Assembly (NCBI GenBank): GCA_002118135.1
Contig: BDIU01000067.1
Location: 62,001-126,000 of the forward strand
Reading direction: 5' to 3'
From: Trebouxia sp. TZW2008
Taxonomy: Eukaryota > Chlorophyta > Trebouxiophyceae > Trebouxiales > Trebouxiaceae
DNA length: 64,000 nt
Positions 45,041 to 57,400 of this stretch are shown here, one piece after another; position 1 is the first letter of the stretch; the number at the start of each line of letters is the position of its first letter. The notes below the pieces were generated by a model. It was not told the origin of the DNA. It ran no database searches and saw only the letters and a program-made list of their open reading frames with translations. Both the position numbers and the translations under genes were made by a program.

Positions 45041-46139
45041 CTAGGCAAAATCTTGGTTTTTCCAAAGCCCATCATTCAGATAATGTACAACGTCCACTCC
45101 ATGGCCTTTGTTTATCTCCCTCATGTCTTTGGTAGACATTTTGGTGATGCCAATGGCCATAGCGTGTTCCTTGCCTTCACCGTAGATTGCAACTGGTTCT
45201 CCTGCTTCAGCCTGCAAGCACATTTTGCTGAGCAAGCACATCTTATCCGATACATGATGGAATTTTGATAGTTCGCTCAGTGGTACTCCCTTTACGCACC
45301 ACCACCAGTTGCACCAAACGAAAGCATGCAAACGTGATCAGCACTGACAACAGGCAACAATGTCTGTGCAAACTAACAATGCTTGTTGGGCATGTTATGT
45401 TCTACCCTGAACGTCTGAGACATTTCAGCTAAGTTGACATGGCGTATTGTGTGGCAGCAAGTTGAAGATGCAATCAAGCATGTGCACCTCATTGTGTATT
45501 GTGGCTCCGGGAGATGTGAGTCCAGGGCACATGATGTTGGCCCCTGACATCACAAACTTCAGTGCGCCCTTGTCAACGCGTAGCTTCTTCATCATCTCAG
45601 GGTACTGATGCAACAATCGCAAGGTGGGGTACCAGGGACCATCTCTTTCAGCAAAGAAGAGGGGTGTACCCTTCATGACAAACACCTGGACATGGTCTGG
45701 CCTGCATTTACATCAAGCGAGTCAACATAGACTGTCAGACAAATCATCGTGTGCTCCAGATTTGCATATGCGATGCAGATCAATCTCAACAACTGCACAA
45801 TCAAGGCACAGCAATAATCATAGTAACAATGTGCAGGGGCCCAGACTTACAGCTTTGCAAGGGCTGCTTGTTCTTTTTTGGGTAGGACCTCGTCAATCAC
45901 ACCAGTCTCCTCAAGAAAGGGGTATAGCTCTAGGACTTTTGCTGCAGTCAAGCAGTTGCAACTTGAGGCTTGAGGCCTTGAAATGTGTAGGGTACAATGT
46001 CAATGTCTGATGCAATGACACGTACATTACGTTCAGCCTCGAATGGACACAAACGCAGCGTACCACGCACGCCTCGCTGCACGGACGACTTGATCTGGTT
46101 TTGCGTGGACACTTCCTCAGTTGTAAACTTCTTGAACAT
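45041..46139 (-). CDS. MCTS1: MCTS1 (malignant T-cell-amplified sequence 1), PUA-domain translation factor
   Basis: Partner of DENR in recycling 40S subunits and reinitiating translation. Exons 46064-46139, 45851-45941, 45488-45701 and 45041-45211 join to 183 residues (human 181). Sequence follows the family throughout: [40 protein letters not shown], then the PUA domain with [57 protein letters not shown] and the terminal HYLNDGLWK. All characteristic residues are kept. Head-to-head with the mL53-like gene, convergent with the RsmB-type gene. Confidence 0.97.
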
Positions 46140-46503
46140 ATCTCAGCACGCTCCGATCATAGGCAGCTGAAACTCGAGGACACCAGGTAATTCTTTGGAC
46201 TAGCTCGTCGATCTGAGACTAGCCAAAATTGCTGAACTTTTGCAGCATGCGGCAGCCCTAACACCCTTTGACCTAACACAAAACAAGTCAAACAATGCAG
46301 GAATTGAAAAAGACGCAAACCGACTTGCATTTGCTTGCATGGTCGTATGTCAAGACTTATCTGCTAAGTGTGAACACGCTTCTATCGTGTTGCCAGCGGT
46401 CCGTAGTCCTGACACTGCTTTACCCTGATCTTCAGATTGACAACACTCACCACAGGCTTCCACACGCGGTGTCGCTGTCCAGTCCGGCGGCAGTTGCACG
46501 TAC
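46140..46503. promoter_or_regulatory. Divergent promoter region MCTS1 / mL53-like
   Basis: 364 bp between the two start codons. No motif recognised; CpG density is moderate. The pairing of two translation genes may allow co-regulation (inference). Confidence 0.5.
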
Positions 46504-46957
46504 ATGCAACTGAAACAATTGGCTCGGATTGTGGTCCGGTACAATCCGTGGCAGGAAAACGGTCGAAGCGCTCGTGAGTTTTTGTCAAGGTGTCAAAGCC
46601 CAGCTGCAATTGCAAGTAACCCAGACTGCAAGGTAAGCGGTCTTGTTCTGCAAAAGTTTGGTCTCACAGTACCTTGATGATGCCTGCCTATTGACCCAGA
46701 ACATGATGCAGGTTGAATGCTTAGTCAGGACCAAGGGAGACCCGTACGTGATAGTACAGTATACAAATGAGAAAAAGGAGCGCATTGAGACAGGCGCACG
46801 GACTGTAAATCAGATACTGGATCACATCAATGCTGTGGCTGAGGAAATGTCAGTTCATGAGATGCTCACCAAAGCTGGACTTCATGGCCAGAAACTAGAT
46901 ACAGAGTGGGGTGTCCGCAACGAGACAGGCATTACAAGCAAGACACCAATTGAATGA
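46504..46957 (+). CDS. Mitochondrial large-subunit ribosomal protein mL53-like
   Basis: Two exons, 46504-46632 and 46712-46957, give 124 residues. The N-terminus MQLKQLARIVVRYNPWQENG, then SAREFLSRCQSP and SNPDCKVECLV, follow the thioredoxin-like pattern of mL53/MRPL53 (basic start, FCPF-like motif, STR-x-FL, NP-x-C). The rest (VIVQYTNEKKERIETG, ILDHINAVAEEM) fits the small alpha/beta fold. Assignment rests on pattern recall, not alignment. mL43 is the alternative but fits less well. Spliced frame and start are firm. Confidence 0.62.
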
Positions 46958-47507
46958 GGGCATTCTCTAAGTCACTAACAGGGGCTTCAGTTAGAGCAGA
47001 GGTCATGCCTCTTTTGATGTGAAATCCCCACGGATTGAAACACAAACCCCAGATGCAAGGGTTGCCCCTGGCATGACAGTAGGTGTGCTAAGTCAGAACA
47101 CATGCAGTCTTTAGACGCTGTCCAAGTGCTGAGCGGCGTCGATCCTCAGCGATGTGGGTCTGACTGAGTGACAGCTGATGAATGAACCATTTTTGATCCA
47201 TGAACCGACACAAAGAGCAGCTGGATTGCATCCATCAGACGGACACACATTGTGCGACAGGTTTAATACAAACAACATGCATGTATACCAGGTAGTGCCC
47301 TGTGTAGATGCAACCTATCGCAATTGATGCATGTGTGTATAGGGATGTTGAGCAAAGCAGCTGCAGCCCATGACCCAGTGTCGCTTTATTTGTGCCACAA
47401 GTTATATAGTTGAACAAGCAGAGTTGTGATATATGACAGTGTGCAACATGTCAGGATCATGGATGACAATGTAAAACATACAAGCATCGTGCGGCTGACT
47501 TCAATAG
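46958..47507. other. Intergenic region between convergent mL53-like and MBD genes
   Basis: 550 bp. Holds ATGTAAAAC (TGTAA at 47469) but no gene or repeat that I can support. Confidence 0.6.
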
Positions 47508-49378
47508 TCATGCAGGTTTGGCTGGTCGTCTTGCGATGTTTGCAGGATCAATACTCAAAACAGCTCTGATGCTGGCAAAGGCCAACTGCATGAGGGGGCC
47601 CCCACCAGGCTCAGGCCACTCAGGTGAGTCAGCTGCAGCAGCATGCAGCCAATGCAGCATGTCTGCCAGGTCAAAGTCTGATTCCAGCTCAGCATCAGAA
47701 ACATCATCTTCTGCAGCTTCAATGATGACGTCATGGCTCTTGCAGTATTCCTGAACCTCTGCCCATGTGTCGAATTGCTGCCCATCTGGACTGATGTAAT
47801 GCTTGTCCACCTGTGCAGCCACGTCAGCACTACTGGCACACACGATTTGCAGAATCACTGTTCAGCAATGAGTGGAATATACCAAGCCTAGCATATATGG
47901 GTCGATGTCCAAGCTTGCAGGTACACGTCGCAGGACAGTGCATGTTCCAACAGATTTCAGGCAGCATTCTCTGGGTGAATGCTGGAGCATTTGCTGACAG
48001 TGGTCAGCGAAACTTCAAGCAGGAAACAAGCACTGGATTTGAGAGAAGCACCTGTCCTTGTCTCTTGCCAACATCACGATGAGTAGCCTGAATCTCCCAG
48101 CCAAGCGGCAGGCCAGCCAATCTTTTGTGATGCTTTGCATCAAAGAAAGGCTGCCTGAGAGGAACTTCTCCCTGCTCTTCCCAGTAATCTTGTGCTTTGG
48201 CATATGAGTGAAAGATCTCTCCATCAGGTGCCTATATTGTAATGAAAGCATTGGGCATGGCTGCTACAGACGTGTCTGTTGTCATGGGTGCACATGCTGA
48301 CAGCTTTGGCAATTAGCTCAAGCTCAGACCCTGAGGCATGTCTCATGCAACAAAGCTTGGCAGAGTGTATATATACTCAATAAGACAAACAGGCATGCAT
48401 TGCAGGAATGCATCGGCTGCAAGCTAAGCTCAAATGATAAAAATTGCATTCTCAGCTACAAGTCAGAAGTGTGTGGCCAGGAGCAATTTACCTGGGTAAG
48501 TACACAGCACTGATGCGCTCAAGCCTTCATGTGGAGCAAGAGCCGTGATTGTTTGGTACGTGCACGGGGGACGCTAATCAGTGAAATTCGGGCATGCATG
48601 TTGATGAGATCAGTAAACCACTTTTGCAATTTGGCTCAGAAAGGTTAAGAGTTATAACATGGCGTGACTCGGGGAACACAAGTTCTTTTCCAAGACATTT
48701 GCATAAAACCAGCCAACAAACAAAGCATTTGAAGAAAGCGCATTGGTCATGCGCATATTAAGAGCACACATGCAGTCACAAGACAGATGATGCACCTTGT
48801 ATTGTTTGAAGCGCTTTCCAATTTCCTTCTTGGAGTCTTTCAGGGTGACAGACCAGCCAGCTGGCAGAGGGCCTTTGGAGGATATGCTTGGCGAATGCAG
48901 AAGAGGAGGTCTGCCAGGACCTCTGCCTGGTGGCCTGCCTGGTTTTCTCTTTTTCAGATCCGGGCCTGCTTGTTCCAGCTTGCGCTTTCTGCCAGGCTTT
49001 GACAATGGTGCAGGATCTGGCTTGGCAAGCTTCTCTCTGCTTGAGCGCCTCAGATCACTTTCATCAAGGATGACCCTCTTCCGCTTGCCTGCCCTGTTGC
49101 CTGAGACCACAGCACAGCTTTTCAGCAAACTAGACACTTCAGGTATGCTTGGTTTTGCCTGATGTGCTTAGCTGCGTACCAACGCGCATGTCGTACCCCG
49201 AGTCGTCTACTTGAACCCTAGTGACAGACTCCGACGGTGGGTCTGCTTCTGAAGCAAGCTTGGACGCTTGTTTTTGAGCCAACGCTGCCTCATACTGGCC
49301 ACACCTCCCGCTCACAAAATCCTCAAAGGTAATTAGGACATCAGTGTCAGCTGCGCCGTGCCCTGTCAAGTTTTGCAT
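47508..49378 (-). CDS. AT-hook protein with two MBD-like (methyl-CpG-binding) domains
   Basis: Predicted nuclear chromatin protein. Exons 49180-49378, 48796-49136, 48078-48231 and 47508-47857 add up in phase to 347 residues. After a Lys/Arg-rich stretch (AGKRKRVILDES) come AT-hooks (RKPGRPPGRGPGRPP). First MBD-like unit: LPAGWSVTLKDSKKEIGKRF, KQYKAPDGEIFHSYAKAQDY. Second: LAGLPLGWEIQAT, then after a junction VDKHYISPDGQQFDTWAEVQ. Both show the MBD framework GW...(K/R)...Y..PDG..F.S/T...(V/A)..Y. The tail is acidic (EAAEDDVSDAELESDFDLAD). The junction between exons 3 and 4 is phase-correct but inserts about 15 residues, so its exact site is less sure. Binding of methyl-CpG is inferred from the fold only. 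Divergent from PAF1. Confidence 0.75.
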
Positions 49379-49832
49379 GATGGTCCGGTAAGGTAGACCG
49401 CTGACAGGTCTAGTATCGACCGGTTGTGCACTTGAAGCTTGCGATCATACAGTTGAGAGTCTGATCTGCTTCCGCTAGCTATAAATTCCTTCCACTCATG
49501 TCGATCTGCTGATGCAGCATGACCATTTCACGCAAGTGGACGCGGCAGCTTTGCGAGCGACAAAGTTCTCAGTTCTCTTTTGTAGCACAGCTTGTTTGAC
49601 TCGGTCAACCTTGACAAGTTGAGTCAAAGCCACAGCTGATGCACCCCGTGCGATCGCTCGCAGCAGGTGATCGTCGGGCATTTTGCTAACCTTCGCTCTC
49701 TGGCAGAACGACGCGTCCTTGCCTGAACGATGTTGCCGGCGATCTGACGAGCGTTCGTGCGTCCTTGCCAGATCAGAAGCATGCATAGACGCGACAGCAC
49801 GCGGTAGAACGTCGTGTCTTCCCGAAAAGGGC
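49379..49832. promoter_or_regulatory. CpG-rich bidirectional promoter, MBD gene / PAF1
   Basis: 454 bp between divergent starts; CpG is dense from about 49600 into the PAF1 first exon (GACGCGACAGCACGCGGTAG near 49789). TATAAA-like text at 49479 (GCTATAAATTC) could serve either direction but is unplaced. Confidence 0.55.
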
Positions 49833-52800
49833 ATGGCAACCGAGACTTCTCGCCCCTCCAGCAGCCGCACTCCGGCGAAAACTGCCAGCGCTCCCAGGTG
49901 AAGCCTGGTCAAACTTGCAGAGGAAACAAGCGACGTACCGCCCGCGAGCTCAAGCGTGCTGACTGTCATGACAGGCCAGTTGAAACACCTGAGCAACGGC
50001 GAGCACGCAAGCAAGCAGAAGCAGATAGGGCAAACGCTCAGGCAAGAACACGCTCAAGTCATAAACTTCTGCCTGCCTTGAAGAAAATCAGGAAATGCTG
50101 ACTAAAGCTTGTTTGATGCAGGGATACAAAGCTGCACAGGTTCAGGCACCAACTGCAGAGCAAAGTCAAAACTTCTTGAAGCGCGAAACTCCTTTCCTTT
50201 GCAATGTGCGGTTCAGATGTGACCTGCCTGAGGTAAAGAAGAAGAAACCTTTAGCTTGATTTGCCTGCATTGTGAAGCACTGTATTGTTGTGTGCAAACC
50301 TGTCAGCATGATGGCATCAACAGCCTTGCATTTGAACACTTTACAAAAGTGCATCACCAGCCTGATAACTTCAGTGTTGTATCTGTCTTGAGATTACGTA
50401 CTTACAGTCAGCACTGCTGACACCAGGCAATATTTTTCAGTAATTGCCCAGAATGTTTGCATTCACATCATCCACACCCTGCAGCGGACATCATGCAGGC
50501 AACATGAGAACTGTGCTGCCTTGCATGCTTCCACAGCAGTTCATCTGTTCTCAGCTACCACTGGTGCTCATGTTTCTGGGTGCTCTTAATACAAAGCTAG
50601 TTTGCTGCTGTTGCGCCACGCGGCACCTCACAACAGGCCTGACAATCAATGCATCTTTTCAAATGCCACTGATACACATGCTATGGGGCTTGCCCAATAT
50701 CAAGATGTTTTTCTGCTGTTGCTCACAGGTGCCAGGAGATCCCAAGATGTTAGTGGCACCCTTGCAAGCAAAGGAGCTGGCTGCCTTTAGCTTGACCTCC
50801 TTAGAGAGGGCCCCTGTGCGTCATCTGACCTTGCAGCCTGACCTTGGCATCCCCTTGTCTTACCTGGACATGGGTGTCTATGCTGTGCCAGCCCAACCAC
50901 CACCGCTTGCACCAGAAGATGCTGCTCTAGTACAGGTAAACAAATACAGTAGAGCCACCCAAGTTCTGTTATTTTGTTGCTTTGGTGCCCTAGTGCGGGC
51001 AGCTTTTCTGTGTAGGCTGTCACCCAAATATGGGCAGCCAAGACACAGTTGTTCAGGGCAGCTGCATGCGATCCCATGCCACAACAGCTGCCACGCAAGC
51101 AGCTTGCGGCATCTCATACTGCAACACCATTTAAGCTTGAGTAAGATGATTGCAAGCATCATCACCAAAGTTTTGTTTCCTTCTCACTTGATGGTACTTT
51201 GCCCTTGGTCCAAATGCACGCGCAGCAACTTCTTCAGTGCTTGCAGCACTCAGCTGCTTGTGATCTCAACTGCAATCCATTTTGGATATATGAACAAAAA
51301 CGCTGGCATCTTTCAAACAAGCAGAATAGCACTCTGATGCTGGTGGCAACAAGAGCAGATTGGTACTTGACAGCATCAGCGAGATTGGCACTGCTTGCAG
51401 AGTGGTGCTGCTGGTCTGACCTTGCCAGCTCATCTTCAAGCAGCCGTCAAAGGCACACCAACCACAGCAGGCAAAGCTGAGCTGTCCTGGCTCATGCGCA
51501 CAACCTACATCAGCAATGACGCCTCAGAGCGGCGGCAGCAGGGAGTTTCCGAGAAAAGGGCTAAAGCGATGCGACAGGCTCAGGAGGAGGCACCAGCGGA
51601 TACCAGAGAAGCGCAAATCAACGCTGTTGAGGCAAGCATTAGCATCTGACAATGCGTGCAAGGGTTATTGTGATTGCTTAACATGGGAGTGGGCTTGCAT
51701 GCACATCTGGGTATTGCACAGACAAGCAGACAGTACATGTATGTTGAGCAAGAAAAAGCATGCAAATGCTGTCGCTGTAGGACTGCACACCGTCTTGTCT
51801 TGGGCTTCTGCTGCCAACATTGCACAGCCATGAGCTCACAGTAGCAGTGTGCCCTGTGCAGCACATGGAGCAGATGTGACTTTGATCATGTGTGTCTACA
51901 GGCAAGCTTTGAAGCAGCTCAACTGCCGCCTGTACATCAAACCAAACCCAGCATGAAAGCTCTCAAGGTTTTGCCAGGTCAGCCAGCTTTTCACCATTTG
52001 AGCCACAACAGCCATTGTCACATACAGCTGCTATGCAAGGCTCATGCAGTGTCTCATTCTGCTTGTACTATGTGACTGTCAGGGCACATGTCGGCAGCGC
52101 ACATGCAATGCAACTTGAATTGCTGGCAGAACTAATTTACAGGTCTGCAACAATTATGTAGATGATCAAGGCAGACCTAAGCTATAAATCTGCCATCATT
52201 ATGTATATGACTAAGGCAGATCTGGGTTATAAGTCTGCCATGATTATGTACATGATCCACCCACAAAGTCAATGTTGTGTAGATTCACATCTTAGTGCAG
52301 CCTGTAAGCAGCTGATGTGCCTGTGGCGGCGCATGTAGATGCTGAACTCACTGGAGGCTGATATGCTGCTGTAGTGAGCTTGCATGCTTGCACTCTTCCC
52401 AGAGTATGTCTGCCCGCTTTCAACTGCAATATGCAACATCGCAACTTGCCTTGACTAATACCCTGCAATGCTTTTGCAGTTCTTCCTGATGCTGAGAGGT
52501 CCCAGCACAGCTATGTCAACATGGTGTTTGATAATGACCCAACAGCTGAGCATGAGCGCTTAGCGAAGCTGTCCAATCAGCAGCGCAAGCGCATATCAGG
52601 TACATGCCCTGACAAGATTGCACTTGCAGCGACTGTTAGCAGATATACTGCGTGTTTCACAACAATGCGGATTCAGGCATTGAGAGCCCAATTGTTTGTG
52701 CTATAGCTCATTCAAATGGCTGCATTTGTCAAGAGAGAGCATTGACAACTACCCGACAGGTGGGATCCTGTGATGTGACACAGACCCACCATGTGCGCCA

Positions 52801-54055
52801 AGATTCACATGGCCTCATTATTTACAACAAATATATAGCTGCATTGCAATACCTACAAGCTTTACGCTAGGTGCTCAGTGAGAACTCCATCGTATGTCAA
52901 TCATGTTTTGCAGATGTGGTTCCCCTGCTTGAGTCAGGTTGCCTTTCCATATGAAAAGTTGCAATATTTTGAATTGCTTGTTTTCCATGCAGAGATGGCA
53001 ATGATGAAGTCATATGCTCTTGCCAGTCCAAACAACAGCAAAACTGGCGGTGTCCGCTTTGTGGCATATATGGTGCCCAAGCAGGTTCCTCAAGAGCATC
53101 CTGCGCACCCTAGCAACAGGTACAATGCAATGCTAGAGAGAAGCCAAACAGCTTGTTGGACACATGACTGCATCTCATAGCCGATAGCTGCAATTCCGTT
53201 GACACTGCTGTGGCAGCACTTCTTGCAAAAGTCTTGTTTATGGTGTCTATGTGCTGTCATTGGGCCATACATCAGGATACGTCATGCGCATGTGAAAACA
53301 AATATGCATCTCTCACGCAGTACGGACTGGCAGGACTTGTGTTCATCAATGTGTTGTCCACTGTGTCTTGTGCAAGTGTTGCATGTGGTGTTCAGGGAGG
53401 ACACAGATGCCAGCATCATGGAAGGAGAGTATGAATGGGTCAGAGAATATCTGTATGATGTGAAGCAGGATGAGGAGAAGCGCACATACATATTGCGCGA
53501 GACCCCCTCGTACATGGGATATGTTGACCTCAATACACGCCTGATGGTGCATAAACGAGGCAAACGATTGAAAAGTGAAACAGCAGCGCAGCAAACAGAG
53601 TTTCCACGTCCTGAAACGGTACGCTCAGAGCCCATCTTTTGTGTTGGCAGCACCTTTCCGATGCACAAACAGCAAGCTATGTTGCTGCAGCACAAGGCAT
53701 ACAATGTGCCTGTGGTGCTGCCACAAGAAAAGAATGCACAGCACACATCATTGTTTGACTGCACTGCACTTGATTTGGACTCAACCTACTTATATGGATC
53801 TCAAAGTGGGTTCCTACTATTTTGCTGCAGATATCTGTCACCAGAACATATCCAGACGGGCATGAGCCGCCGCCAAAAAGGCGGCAAATTGAACACAGAC
53901 AAAGTCACGAGGCATCACAGCAACAGCATACAGCAGATATCAACTCAGAGCCAATGGGAAATGCTGAGCCAGTTGACACCATACAGGCCCCTGCCGGATC
54001 ACAGCAGGATATGTATGCCGGACTTGGCTTGGAGTCATCAGACGAGGAAAATTGA
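49833..54055 (+). CDS. PAF1: RNA polymerase II-associated factor 1 (PAF1 / ELF7)
   Basis: Core subunit of the Paf1 complex, which travels with RNA polymerase II and promotes histone H2B ubiquitination and H3 methylation. Exons: 49833-49897, 49921-50041, 50122-50232, 50729-50935, 51401-51631, 51902-51977, 52480-52599, 52993-53119, 53396-53618, 53831-54055. In phase they give 501 residues. Family blocks: FLCNVRFRCDLPEVPGDPKM, LQPDLGIPLSYLDMGVY, LAPEDAALV, LSWLMRTTYISNDASER, INAVEASFEAAQLPPVHQT, VRFVAYMVPKQ, EYEWVREYLYDVKQDEEKRT, and a charged tail (PPPKRRQIEHRQ ... SSDEEN). The intron after 51631 begins with GC (GAG|GCAAGC). The phase of exon 2 also points to a GC donor at 50042 (CAG|GCAAGA). 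Confidence 0.93.
52143..52260. repeat. Intronic tandem repeat, 45 bp x 2.6
   Basis: TCTGCAACAATTATGTAGAT, TCTGCCATCATTATGTATAT and TCTGCCATGATTATGTACAT start at 52144, 52189 and 52234. PAF1 intron. Confidence 0.9.
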
Positions 54056-54488
54056 TTATCTGGACCTGCAGAGGTGCCTTGGCTCGAATGCAGAGCAGCA
54101 AATGCATTGCTTGGCCAGGCAGCAAGCCCTGCCATGCTCCCTATGAAGCATGCCTCTGCCTGCGGACACTGTTTGTCGATACAGGGCCAATTGCAATTGT
54201 CTGGTCGTTTCCGCTGTCTTCCTCAAGCTTCTGCTTCGACATGCCATGCAAGCATGAATGGCTTTGGACCTGTTTGGGTCTGTTGCTGTCGTCAGATTTC
54301 AGCGGATCAGCCCATGATAGTCGCCACATCCGGCAGCGGCAATTACATCTTGGACGGTCCCCGCTGACGTAACTTCCGGAAGGTGTTATCTGCAGCAGAG
54401 CTGCCATTGCGACATCAGCTCTTGCTGTTCCATGCCAGCAAGCTTCAGGAAAGGCATTGCTGGAAATCATAGTCAGCCCAGAAGCCAC

Positions 54489-57400
54489 ATGCTCAAAGCA
54501 TTGTTTATCCTCTTTGCCGTCTCTGTATGCGGGCTTTTAGTGCGTGCCTATACGCCGACCACTCCGTCAGGGCTACCTCACGAGCTTTTGCTAGGTAGCA
54601 GCGCCTCAAAGACCATGGACCCCTTCACCAAAGTGATCATATGTGCACCGCTGAACGTCAAAATTGTCCCAAGTACGGAGTACAAAGTGGCCGTCGTTGC
54701 CGACGAGGCCGTCGAAAATGCCATCAGCACCCGTGTGCATCAAGGCACGCTATCCATCGAAGTCACCAGAAGCTTCTGGACAGATAAAGCCGTGCAGCTG
54801 ACGGTGGGCCTGCCGCACGATCAACTTCAGCTGGTACACAACAAAGCGCCAGCAACGACCGTGGCCGTGGCAGCTGGCTTCAATGTCCACCATTTCACAG
54901 GCATCAACGGCGGCAGCGCTACGCTGTACCTCAAAGGCCTCAACGCTGAGGAAGCATCATTGCAGAACACAGGGTGATTCACCATTGCACTGTTCTCCAA
55001 AGATGCATTGTCCTTCTGCACTTACAACGATCTTCACAGCAGCAAGTCATGATCATCTCTGAACCCTGGCAGCAGACATTGTCCCCACAGACTTGCTTTC
55101 CTGACAGCATGAAAGCGCATTGGCCTGCAGCAGAAGCAGAGTGCTTTGCACAATGCCCTGACGCTGAGCATGAGATACAGGGTGGGCAGCATTGTTGCCA
55201 AGGGCAACCTAAGGTCTGTCCAGATTGAGGGTGCTGGTGTGAGCAAGGTGTATCTGAAGGGCAGCTTGCGCACAGTATACGTGGACCTGAATGGGATCTC
55301 TCAAGTTCACTTGGCACCAACATCAGGTACATGTTGCTGCTTCTGTATCACCGCACAAGCAATTGCAAGGACTGCTCTGCACTGTATATCCACTTAATTG
55401 TACATTTGTGCCACAGTTACATGAAATGCCTTGGGGTGGAGGAAGTTGATGCAACAGTATACTGCCTGAACAGGAGCCCGCGCAGCTGCTCACATTGAGA
55501 GGCACAGCTGACTCGTCTGTTGGAGTTGCAGCTGAATGCTTGAGGAACACACACATTGATCAATATTGAAGCACGCAAAGTCAGCATGCAAGTGACTGAA
55601 AAATGACTATGACTGAGAAATTTTGCATGCTGACTTTGCATGCTGAGCCCACACAAGTCAGCACAATGCAGAAGGCAACAGAGCTGACCACATGTGTTTC
55701 CTACAGATGATCTGAGGATTAGAGGCAGCATTGACAGCCTGAGCAAGGTTTACTACACCCGGGGCCGATGTGATATAGGCCAGGTAAGACACAGGCACCT
55801 GTTTTGGGAGTTGCCAGCGCTCTCAACCACGCGCTTTTACTGCTTCATCAACGCATGCACTTGTGCACGCCTTTGATTGACAGTTAGCGTGATCTGACCA
55901 TCTGGCAAAGCCTCCATGACGCTGCTGTTGAAACAACCAGAGCTGCATGACTGCACTGGATGATCAGGAACTGCTGCTTATGCCAGATACCCCTGACTAA
56001 AACTGCTTTGCTTGTGACGCTTGGAATGCAACAGTGATGCAACACAGCATGCTGCAGGCTGACTTGCGATGTGAGTATAGTATGAGGCACTGCTCACCAA
56101 AGCTGCGCACTGCTATGCAGTCCATCGTCTGCTGCAACATCTTCCCCAAACTGCAGCCTGATTGACAGGGTTGCGGTTTAAAGGAGGGTGCCAGCAGTCA
56201 TGTTGCTGTGCAGGGCTTTTGTTGAGGCAAGCAGCAGCTACATACTCAGCTACATGCTCAGTCTGCACAACACTGACAGGCGTGCATGTCACAGTACAGT
56301 GTGGAGTATATACTGTGCCATGCACTCATGGTGTTTTACAACAGGCTGCAGCCTGGTCAGTGAGGTTGCAGCTGGACGGCAAGTGTCAGCAGTCATGGGT
56401 TGGCACATAGGTTTTGTCAAGATAATTGATTGGAGCCTCAGCATATACAGTCCTGTCACAGGTTCAAATGACATGCAGTATGGAATCATACTGTGTCATG
56501 TATTCATGGCTTCCCTCAACAAGCTGCAGCCAGGTCAACAAGCTTGCAGCTTGAAGAGGGCTGTCAGCAGTGCTGGTGGCTCTTTATCGAGGCGTTTGAT
56601 TGCGCGATTGACATGTACAGTCCTGACACAGGTTCATGTGACAGTATGGTGTGGAGTTACAGTGTGTCATGAACTCATGGCTATCTGGAAGACGCTGCGC
56701 TTTGTTCAGCAAGGTAGCAGCTGGAATCAGATTGCTGCTGCTATGCAAGGCGTTTGTCGAGACCGTCAGCTGCAGCCTCAGCACGTACAGTCATGACATG
56801 CGTTCATGTCACAGTACAGTATGCTACTATCTCATGTAGGCGTGCCATGACATATGTGAGAGGCAGCATTTGTTGGCTTTCAATTGAGCGCTGTTATGTT
56901 ACAGCTGCAGCCTGTGATACCTTCTTGCACCAAAAGATGGCCCTCTTTGTCTTTCAACAAGGATCAGCATTCCCTCGACAAGAGCACAGAAAACAGGACA
57001 ACCTCCCGACAAATGTCGTGTCTGGGGTGGGTGCCATGGCAGCAGGCAGCATCGGTGCCTTTGCTGGCAACAAGCACTCTGGCAACATGCAACATGAGTC
57101 TCAGCAACAAGCATTGTGCAAACTGGTTAGACCAGGCAAGAAAAGGGCTGGGTCAGGGGCTTGTCTTACTCAATTAACTTTACAAACATCTGAAAATACC
57201 ATCTAGTCAAGAGTGTGCAGGGCACAGGGGGGTTGTCTGGGGTGGGCGCCATGGCAGCAGGCGGCATTGGTGTCCTTGCCGGCAACATGCACTTTGGTAA
57301 CATGCACTTTGGCAACATGGCTGATGTCATCAACACTAACAATGACAGAGTGTGAGTATGCGAGGTGCAGAAGGGGTGTCTGCGTCAGGGGGTTGTTTTA

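Noticed and set aside
56188..56796. A 202-codon open frame as a gene
   Set aside because: It lies in repetitive intron sequence of the GIN-domain gene, shows no family features and has repeat-driven composition.
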